A stretch of DNA of 5,064 nucleotides from Acidobacteriota bacterium (GTDB taxonomy: Bacteria > Acidobacteriota > HRBIN11): NCBI GenBank assembly GCA_030550225.1, contig JAUQPV010000216.1, positions 1-5,064 on the forward strand. Direction: 5' to 3'. The position numbers and the translations under genes were made by a program. The notes below the pieces were generated by a model. The model did not search any database. It saw nothing but the letters and a program-made list of their open reading frames with translations, and was not told where the DNA came from. Positions 1-5,064 of this stretch are shown here, piece by piece (positions within the stretch are counted from its first letter, which is position 1; each line of letters starts with the position of its first letter).

Positions 1-4
1 GGGG

Positions 5-1441
<1,437 letters not shown>

Positions 1442-1445
1442 AGCC

Positions 1446-2030
1446 GTGATCGTGCTCATCGACAACTATGACTCATTCACGTATAACCTCTACCACCTTC
1501 TGGTCCAGATGGACCCCGATGTGCGGGTCTTCCGGAATGACGCCATCTCCGTCGAAGGGGTCTTGGACCTGCGGCCGAACGCCGTCGTCATCTCCCCAGG
1601 CCCCGGTCGCCCCGCCGAGGCCGGCATCTGCATCGAGCTGATCCGACGGGCGGGCGACCGCATCCCGCTACTGGGCGTGTGTCTGGGTCACCAGGCGATG
1701 GCCGAGGCGACCGGCGGGCGAGTCGTCCATGCCCCGACGCTCCTACACGGCAAGACCAGCCGGATTACTCACGAGGCAACGCCGCTCTTCCAAGGCGTGG
1801 CCAACCCCTTCGAGGCGACGCGCTATCATTCCCTGGCCGTCGAGCCGGAGAGCCTGCCGTCGGATTGGGTCATCTCGGCCCGAGCCGATGACGGGGTCAT
1901 CATGGCCATCGAGCATCGCCGGTGGCCGATGGCCGGTGTCCAATTCCATCCCGAGTCGGTCTTGACCCCGGAGGGACCCCGCATCGTCGAGAACTTCTTA
2001 CGACACTATGCCGGCTGGCCCTGGCGGTGA
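1446..2030 (+). CDS. trpG: Anthranilate synthase component II, glutamine amidotransferase (TrpG)
   Basis: Class I glutamine amidotransferase that hydrolyses glutamine and passes ammonia to TrpE. The 194-residue product starts at a GTG (MIVLIDNYDSFTYNL), the classic TrpG/PabA N-terminus. Visible motifs are the SPGPG loop (50-54), the nucleophile elbow GVCLGHQ with catalytic Cys79 (77-83), RYHSL (126-130), and the catalytic His168 and Glu170 within QFHPES (166-171). The catalytic triad is complete and the length is standard for a stand-alone domain, with no TrpD fusion. The gene begins 4 nt after the trpE stop, so it is co-transcribed and probably translationally coupled. PabA-type proteins are nearly identical in motif and one subunit can serve both pathways; the trpE partner makes TrpG the best name. 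No trpD, trpC, trpF, trpB or trpA follows. Confidence 0.95.
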   Translation: MIVLIDNYDSFTYNLYHLLVQMDPDVRVFRNDAISVEGVLDLRPNAVVISPGPGRPAEAGICIELIRRAGDRIPLLGVCLGHQAMAEATGGRVVHAPTLLHGKTSRITHEATPLFQGVANPFEATRYHSLAVEPESLPSDWVISARADDGVIMAIEHRRWPMAGVQFHPESVLTPEGPRIVENFLRHYAGWPWR

Positions 2031-2032
2031 AT

Positions 2033-2203
2033 GGGGAGTCCGGGAATTCGGGAATCCGGGAATTCGGCATTGCGGGGAAGTGGGGATAAGGCGGTCCAGC
2101 GGATAGGAGACTGAGGGGAGGCTTTCCGGTTCCTCCCTTCCTCTCTCGCCTGGCCTCCTGTTCTACCTTACTGCCGAATTGCCGAATTCCCGAATTGCCT
2201 GAT
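2033..2203. repeat. Inverted arrays of 8-bp tandem repeats filling the trpG-hom gap
   Basis: The left arm (2033-2088) reads as seven consecutive octamers: ggggagtc, cgggaatt, cgggaatc, cgggaatt, cggcattg, cggggaag, tggggata. The right arm (2172-2203) reads as tgccgaat, tgccgaat, tcccgaat, tgcctgat, which is the reverse complement of the same motif family. A perfect 12-bp inverted repeat pairs 2058-2069 with 2180-2191, and the match extends to 16 of 18 bp outward from the loop. The enclosed core contains a 9-bp stem with one G-U pair (2113-2121 with 2132-2140). The core is purine-rich on the left and pyrimidine-rich on the right. No coding sequence, transposase or target-site duplication is evident. 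It could be a non-autonomous mobile element, a dispersed intergenic repeat, or a structured mRNA or terminator region between trpG and hom. Confidence 0.75.
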
Positions 2204-2207
2204 TTTT

Positions 2208-2215
2208 GAGGAGGT
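2208..2215 (+). promoter_or_regulatory. Ribosome binding site of hom
   Basis: GAGGAGGT is a near-perfect anti-Shine-Dalgarno match. Its GGAGG core ends 4 nt before the ATG at 2219, a slightly short spacer. It sits immediately beyond the octamer repeat array, so any structure formed by the array would end just before the initiation site. Confidence 0.75.
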
Positions 2216-2218
2216 CCG

Positions 2219-3265
2219 ATGAACGAGCTTCGCATCGCCCTTATCGGACTCGGCGCCGTCGGCCGGGCGTGGGCCCGGCTCGTGACGGAACGGGCCGAGC
2301 GGATGCAACGTCTCTATGGGACTCGCCTCGTCGTGACGGGGGTCTTCACGGCCCGCCACGGGGCGGCTATCGATCCGCGGGGCCTGGACTTATCTGAAGT
2401 GCTCCGGGCCTATGAAGCGGGAAACCTGACAGACTTAAGCGTCCACCCGGCACCCGCCGACGGCGGGACCTTCGTGGATACCTGTCCGGCCGACGTCCTC
2501 GTGGAACTCAGTGTCCTGAATCCTCAGACGGGCCAGCCGGCCCTTGATTATGTCCGGCGAGCCCTCCGACGGGGCCTCCACGTCGTGACGGCCAATAAGG
2601 GTCCTATCGCCCTGGCCTATCGGGAGCTTCGGGACCTGGCCCGGACGCAAAACCGGTGGCTCCTCTTCGAGTCGTCCGTCATGGACGGGATCCCCATCTT
2701 CAGCATGGTCCGGTGGGGCCTGCCGGCCGCCGAAATCCGGGGCTTCTACGGCATCCTGAACAGTACGACCAACCTGGTCCTGACCCTCATGGAGCAGGGT
2801 GCCTCGATGGAAGAAGCCATCCGGCAGGCCCAGGCCATGGGCATCGCCGAGGCCGATCCCTCGCATGACATCGACGGTTGGGACGCCGCCGTCAAGGTCT
2901 GTATCCTGGCCAACGTCTGGATGGACGCCGACTTAAAGCCGACGGACGTGGACCGCACGGGCATCCGAAGCGTCTCCCCGGCGGACCTGCGGGCCGCCCT
3001 CGACCGGGGCCACCGCATGAAGCTCGTCTGCCGGGCCCAACGCCGGCCGGACGGGACTCTTCAGGCCTCCGTCCGACCCGAAGAGGTCCCCCTCTACGAC
3101 CCCCTCGCCCAAACCAAGGAGACGGAGGCCTTCCTGTGTATCGAGTCGGACTCGATTGCCCCCCTGGCCCTCGTCGAACGGGCCCGGGCGACACCGGTCC
3201 ATACGGCGTACGGCGTCCTGGCCGACGTCCTCCAGATCGCCCGCCTGCCCAATCCTATCCGATGA
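2219..3265 (+). CDS. hom: Homoserine dehydrogenase, short form without ACT domain
   Basis: NAD(P)-dependent reduction of aspartate semialdehyde to homoserine, the branch point to threonine and methionine; cytoplasmic. The 348-residue product has an N-terminal Rossmann domain (about 1-135) with GLGAVG (Gly10, Gly12, Gly15) and TANKGP with the conserved Lys127. A catalytic and dimerisation domain follows, with GILNSTTNLVLTLM (178-191) and the signature AEADPSHDIDGWDAAVK (210-226). Glu211, Asp222 and Lys226 correspond to the substrate and catalytic residues Glu208, Asp219 and Lys223 of the yeast enzyme. The protein ends shortly after the catalytic domain, so the C-terminal ACT domain of longer bacterial forms (over 400 residues) is absent and threonine feedback through ACT is not expected. 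It starts 188 nt after trpG, across the repeat element, so shared transcription with trpEG is uncertain. No aspartokinase, thrB or thrC is adjacent. Confidence 0.94.
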   Translation: MNELRIALIGLGAVGRAWARLVTERAERMQRLYGTRLVVTGVFTARHGAAIDPRGLDLSEVLRAYEAGNLTDLSVHPAPADGGTFVDTCPADVLVELSVLNPQTGQPALDYVRRALRRGLHVVTANKGPIALAYRELRDLARTQNRWLLFESSVMDGIPIFSMVRWGLPAAEIRGFYGILNSTTNLVLTLMEQGASMEEAIRQAQAMGIAEADPSHDIDGWDAAVKVCILANVWMDADLKPTDVDRTGIRSVSPADLRAALDRGHRMKLVCRAQRRPDGTLQASVRPEEVPLYDPLAQTKETEAFLCIESDSIAPLALVERARATPVHTAYGVLADVLQIARLPNPIR

Positions 3266-3271
3266 AGGTTT

Positions 3272-3286
3272 CAGGCCTTTGGCCTG
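3272..3286. terminator. Possible hairpin terminator between convergent hom and hydratase genes
   Basis: CAGGCC-TTT-GGCCTG is a perfect 6-bp GC-rich stem with a 3-nt loop, 7 nt after the hom stop in a 44-nt convergent gap. On the + strand it is followed by TTCCTC, only weakly T-rich, and on the - strand by AAACC. It is therefore not a textbook intrinsic terminator in either direction. Its position between converging genes suggests transcript-end processing or weak bidirectional termination. Confidence 0.4.
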
Positions 3287-3309
3287 TTCCTCACCTGCCT
3301 ATCCCCTCT

Positions 3310-4104
3310 TCACGATGGCCAGCGGGGCTTCCTTCTTTCCAGGAAGGCTCGCAGGCCTTCCTGGCCCTCGGGCGACACCCGGAGTCGGGCCGTCGTATCG
3401 ACGCCCAGGGCCAGGGCCGCCTCAAAGGGGAGTCGGGTGACGAGACCCGTCAGGGCCTTCGTCGTCCGGACGGCCTGGGGACCGGCCGCCCGGACGGCTT
3501 CGGTGAGGGCCTGGACCCGTTCGTCTAAGGCCTCGGCCGGGACGACCTCGTGGACCAGGCCGATGGCCTTCGCTACATCCGCCGAGAAGAGTTCCCCCGT
3601 CAGGAAATACCGACGCATGTAGGTCTCCCCGATTTTCCGATACACGAAGGACGATATGATCGCCGGGGCGATCCCGAGACGGACCTCGGTGAAGCCGAAC
3701 TTCGTGTCCTCGGCCGCCACGACGATGTCTCCGACGGCGCACAAGCCCATCGCCCCACCGACGGCGACCCCGTGGGCCCGGACGATCAAGACCTGCGGGG
3801 TTTGGTTCATCAGGTTGAACAGGTCGGCCAATGTCTGGGCGTCCCGACGGTTTTGCTCCTCGGTGAGCTCGACCGACCGCCGGAGCCACTCGACGTCGGC
3901 CCCGGCACAGAACACGGGGCCCCGACCGCCGAGCTGAATGACCCGCACGGACGGGTCTGCCGCCAGAGCCTGAAAGCAGTCCGTCAATTCGGCGATCATC
4001 CGGTCGTTGAGAGCATTGCGGGCCTCGGGTCGGTTCAGCCATATCCGCACGACGGGGCCTCCGGTCTCGACTTGCAGGGTCTCGTAAGGGATGGACCGCG
4101 TCAT
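3310..4104 (-). CDS. Enoyl-CoA hydratase/isomerase family protein, methylglutaconyl-CoA hydratase (LiuC)-like
   Basis: Crotonase-fold enzyme acting on an acyl-CoA. The 264-residue product has the family's typical length. It shows LNRPEARNALN (23-33), FCAGAD (65-70, CoA/oxyanion segment), GVAVGGAMGLCAVGDIVVA (112-130), FTEVRLGIAPAIIS (138-151) and a C-terminal helical part. Aligned to rat enoyl-CoA hydratase, Glu164 corresponds to Glu140, but the Glu144 position is Gly120. The GG.xGL plus EVRLGxxPAxIS pattern resembles bacterial LiuC proteins of leucine degradation, which is the best subfamily guess; 3-hydroxybutyryl-CoA dehydration or another acyl-CoA remains possible. The start at 4104 is chosen because a GGAG lies 7 nt upstream and homology-like sequence begins there; the 57 codons upstream are repeat-rich and not family-like. 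No other leucine or beta-oxidation gene is adjacent, and it is transcribed opposite to all neighbours. Confidence 0.88.
   Translation of the reverse strand: MTRSIPYETLQVETGGPVVRIWLNRPEARNALNDRMIAELTDCFQALAADPSVRVIQLGGRGPVFCAGADVEWLRRSVELTEEQNRRDAQTLADLFNLMNQTPQVLIVRAHGVAVGGAMGLCAVGDIVVAAEDTKFGFTEVRLGIAPAIISSFVYRKIGETYMRRYFLTGELFSADVAKAIGLVHEVVPAEALDERVQALTEAVRAAGPQAVRTTKALTGLVTRLPFEAALALGVDTTARLRVSPEGQEGLRAFLERRKPRWPS
3339..3364. repeat. Perfect 10-bp inverted repeat inside the 3' end of the hydratase gene
   Basis: CCAGGAAGGC (3339-3348) and GCCTTCCTGG (3355-3364) are exact reverse complements separated by the 6-nt loop TCGCAG. The element lies in codons for the C-terminal region of the minus-strand hydratase and 74 nt downstream of the hom stop on the + strand. 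It could fold in the hom read-through transcript or in the hydratase mRNA. No T-run follows on either strand, so it is not called a terminator. Confidence 0.55.
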
Positions 4105-4111
4105 CGTTCCG

Positions 4112-4115
4112 CTCC
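4112..4115 (-). promoter_or_regulatory. Ribosome binding site of the hydratase gene
   Basis: On the minus strand GGAG lies 7 nt upstream of the ATG at 4104-4102, a normal spacing. It supports this start over the longer frame that opens at 4275. Confidence 0.55.
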
Positions 4116-4124
4116 AAGAGGGAG

Positions 4125-4167
4125 ATGCAGGATATGAACATGCAGGATGTGAGATGCAAAACGCAAG
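4125..4167. repeat. Degenerate 7-bp tandem repeat in the divergent intergenic region
   Basis: The stretch divides into atgcagg, atatgaac (one extra base), atgcagg, atgtgag, atgcaaa, acgcaag. Two 13-bp blocks (4125-4137 and 4140-4152) match at 12 of 13 positions with a 15-bp period, and gagatgca occurs at 4122 and 4151. The element is AT-richer than its surroundings and lies just upstream of the minus-strand hydratase start. On the minus strand it holds a weak promoter-like pair, TTGCAT (4159-4154) and CATATC (4136-4131) with a 17-nt spacer, so it may contribute to hydratase transcription. The motif differs from the octamer repeat at 2033-2203. Confidence 0.6.
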
Positions 4168-4206
4168 GGGACTTGCCCACACCCAATACCTAACGGACCC
4201 GTGGAT

Positions 4207-4235
4207 TTGCCTCGGTCCCGGAACTTCCCTAAGAT
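4207..4235 (+). promoter_or_regulatory. Putative sigma70-type promoter for the CBS-protein operon
   Basis: TTGCCT (4207-4212) and TAAGAT (4230-4235) each match the -35 and -10 consensus at 4 of 6 positions, with an optimal 17-nt spacer. Transcription would start near 4242, giving a short leader before the ATG at 4287. It sits in the divergent gap where a promoter is needed. The sigma-factor preference of this organism is unknown, so this is pattern-based only. Confidence 0.4.
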
Positions 4236-4266
4236 GGGGGTGGGCGCCGCCAAGGATGGGGGCGGG
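4236..4266 (+). other. Four G-tracts, possible G-quadruplex in the 5' leader
   Basis: Runs of 5, 3, 5 and 3 G occur at 4236-4240, 4242-4244, 4258-4262 and 4264-4266, with loops of 1, 13 and 1 nt. They form two imperfect 14-bp direct repeats (4233-4246 and 4255-4268, 12 of 14 identical). The tract begins immediately after the predicted -10 box and would lie on the coding strand around the transcription start and leader. The 13-nt middle loop weakens the quadruplex prediction. Confidence 0.35.
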
Positions 4267-4274
4267 TGTCACCA

Positions 4275-4281
4275 AGGAAGG
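4275..4281 (+). promoter_or_regulatory. Ribosome binding site of the CBS-domain gene
   Basis: AGGAAGG ends 5 nt before the ATG at 4287. It supports this start over the in-frame GTG codons at 4266 and 4281. Confidence 0.55.
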
Positions 4282-4286
4282 TGGTC

Positions 4287-4742
4287 ATGCACCGGGTACG
4301 GGAGATCATCGAAAAACAAAAAGAGGTCTTCTCCGTCCGGCATGACTGGACCGTCCTGGATGTGGCCCGATACATGAGCGAGCGTAACATCGGGGCCGTC
4401 GCCGTGCTCGATGACAAGGCCCAAGTCGTCGGTATGTTCAGCGAACGAGACTTGATGACCCGCGTCGTCGCCGTCGGCCGGGACCCCCGGCAGGTGCGCG
4501 TCGCCGAGGTCATGAGCCGGAACGTGCAAACGGCTCGCCTCGACGATACCCTGGAAGACTGTATGGGAAAGATGCGGGAGCATCGATGCCGTCACCTGCC
4601 GGTCGTGGAAAACGGCCGCCTCCTGGGGATGATCTCGATGCGGGACATCATCGAGTTCCAACTGATGGACCGGGAACAGCAGATTGAGTTCATGCGGGCC
4701 TACATCGCGCAGGTGCCCCCCGGTTTCGGGTTCTCTCCATGA
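4287..4742 (+). CDS. Stand-alone CBS-domain pair protein
   Basis: A 151-residue soluble protein made almost entirely of two CBS domains (a Bateman module). CBS1 spans about 10-65 (TVLDVARYMSERNIGAVAVL, then VVGMFSERD with Asp55). CBS2 spans about 75-130 (VMSRNVQTARLDDTLEDCM, HRCRHLPVVENGRLLGMIS, then MRD with Asp120). The Asp of each G-x-x-S-x-R-D-type motif is where such domains contact the ribose of AMP, ATP, SAM or related ligands. No enzymatic, DNA-binding or membrane domain is present. The C-terminus (128-151) is a short helix-like stretch ending in Pro/Gly/Phe. The start at ATG 4287 is supported by an AGGAAGG site. The stop overlaps the start of the downstream trans-sulfuration gene by 4 nt, so the two are co-transcribed and likely translationally coupled. 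The specific function is unknown; a ligand-sensing regulatory role is inferred from the family. Confidence 0.9.
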   Translation: MHRVREIIEKQKEVFSVRHDWTVLDVARYMSERNIGAVAVLDDKAQVVGMFSERDLMTRVVAVGRDPRQVRVAEVMSRNVQTARLDDTLEDCMGKMREHRCRHLPVVENGRLLGMISMRDIIEFQLMDREQQIEFMRAYIAQVPPGFGFSP

Positions 4743-5064
4743 ACCTCAAGGACGAGGACGTCGCCCGCCGATGGCGGTGGGCGACTCGGGCCATTCATGC
4801 CGGACAGTCCCCGGACCCGACGACGGGTGCCGTGACGCCGCCTCTCTACCTGACGTCTACGTACCGTCAGGTCGGCCTGCACGTCCCTTCACCCTATGAG
4901 TATTCTCGTGTCCAGAACCCCACCCGAGAGGCTTTAGAACAGAACCTGGTCGCTTTAGAAGACGGTCGGTGGGCCTGCGCCTTCGCTTCCGGGATGGCCG
5001 CCATCACGGCCCTGACGATGACGCTCCGCCCCCGGGACCACGTCCTGGTCGCCTTGAACGTGTA
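4739..5064 (+). CDS. Cystathionine gamma-synthase/gamma-lyase family PLP enzyme, 5' part (truncated by window edge)
   Basis: The frame opened by the ATG at 4739 stays open to the window end, giving the first 108 residues of a protein expected to be about 380-400 long. ATRAIHAGQSPDPTTGAVTP (15-34) and PPLYLTSTY (34-42) are the family N-terminus. EYSRVQNPTREALE (54-67) holds the Tyr55 and Arg57 that bind the PLP phosphate of the neighbouring subunit, and FASGMAAI (82-89) holds the Ser-Gly-Met phosphate loop. The last two bases, TA, fit the Tyr codon expected where the family has its PLP-stacking tyrosine. The catalytic lysine lies beyond the window. The N-terminal part cannot separate cystathionine gamma-synthase (metB), gamma-lyase, beta-lyase (metC) or O-acylhomoserine sulfhydrylase. 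The nearby homoserine dehydrogenase makes methionine trans-sulfuration attractive. It overlaps the CBS gene by ATGA and has no strong ribosome site of its own, which implies coupled translation. Confidence 0.9.
   Translation, partial: MNLKDEDVARRWRWATRAIHAGQSPDPTTGAVTPPLYLTSTYRQVGLHVPSPYEYSRVQNPTREALEQNLVALEDGRWACAFASGMAAITALTMTLRPRDHVLVALNV

Noticed and set aside
2033..2203. CRISPR array
   Set aside because: The units are contiguous octamers with no 20-40 bp spacers and no cas genes nearby.
2180..2207. Intrinsic terminator formed by the right repeat arm and the TTTTT at 2203-2207
   Set aside because: The T-run lies 11 nt beyond the end of the best stem and the stem's partner is about 110 nt away, which does not fit a compact Rho-independent terminator.
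2078..2210. Sigma70 promoter for hom in the intergenic gap
   Set aside because: I could not find a -35/-10 pair with acceptable matches and spacing; the core is too purine/pyrimidine-biased to judge by eye.
1900..2359. Minus-strand open frames (1900-2235 and 2168-2359) with repeated NSGIRQFG-like peptides
   Set aside because: The peptide periodicity comes from the 8-bp DNA repeats (24 bp gives 8 residues in any frame); there is no ribosome site and no conserved domain.
3550..4137. 195-codon plus-strand open frame opposite the hydratase
   Set aside because: Antisense shadow with no motif, and its start lies inside the hydratase coding region; the crotonase motifs on the other strand explain this DNA.
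3422..4186. 254-codon minus-strand open frame overlapping the hydratase
   Set aside because: It is the hydratase sequence in another frame: very Arg/Gly/Pro-rich and without family motifs. The hydratase frame itself is intact, so no frameshift is implied.
4105..4275. 57-codon N-terminal extension of the hydratase
   Set aside because: It runs through the heptamer repeat and G-tracts, contains no family-like or convincing signal sequence, and a better start with a ribosome site exists at 4104.

Overview
The window is a GC-rich bacterial chromosomal segment, dominated by GCC, GTC, CGG and GAC codons. It is tightly packed and carries six protein-coding genes. All resemble amino-acid or acyl-CoA metabolism genes of a free-living, largely prototrophic bacterium. 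The gene set and compactness suggest a deep-branching or thermophilic lineage, but nothing here fixes the phylum. There are no rRNA or tRNA genes, CRISPR arrays, transposases or phage genes.

Layout. Positions 5-2030 (+) hold a trpE-trpG pair, the two subunits of anthranilate synthase, separated by 4 nt. Positions 2031-2218 are non-coding and filled by an inverted arrangement of 8-bp tandem repeats around a purine/pyrimidine-asymmetric core. Positions 2219-3265 (+) encode a short homoserine dehydrogenase without an ACT domain. A 44-nt convergent gap with a small perfect hairpin follows. Positions 3310-4104 (-) encode a crotonase-fold enzyme resembling methylglutaconyl-CoA hydratase. Positions 4105-4286 are a divergent intergenic region with a 7-bp tandem repeat, a plausible sigma70-type promoter and a four-tract G-rich stretch. 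Positions 4287-4742 (+) encode a stand-alone two-CBS-domain protein. Its stop codon overlaps, as ATGA, the start of a PLP-dependent cystathionine gamma-synthase/lyase family gene, which runs off the right edge.

How the genes fit together. TrpE and TrpG make anthranilate from chorismate and glutamine. Homoserine dehydrogenase supplies homoserine, the branch point to threonine and methionine. The last gene belongs to the trans-sulfuration family that can use O-acyl-homoserine. The window is therefore mostly an amino-acid biosynthesis neighbourhood, with a lone acyl-CoA hydratase on the opposite strand. The CBS-pair protein is the least explained member. Its coupling to the trans-sulfuration gene makes an adenosyl-ligand sensing role a reasonable hypothesis, no more.

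I found no convincing new defence, mobile or secondary-metabolite system. The observations most worth checking are the CBS/trans-sulfuration coupling and the two short-period repeat elements that occupy the only two sizeable intergenic gaps.
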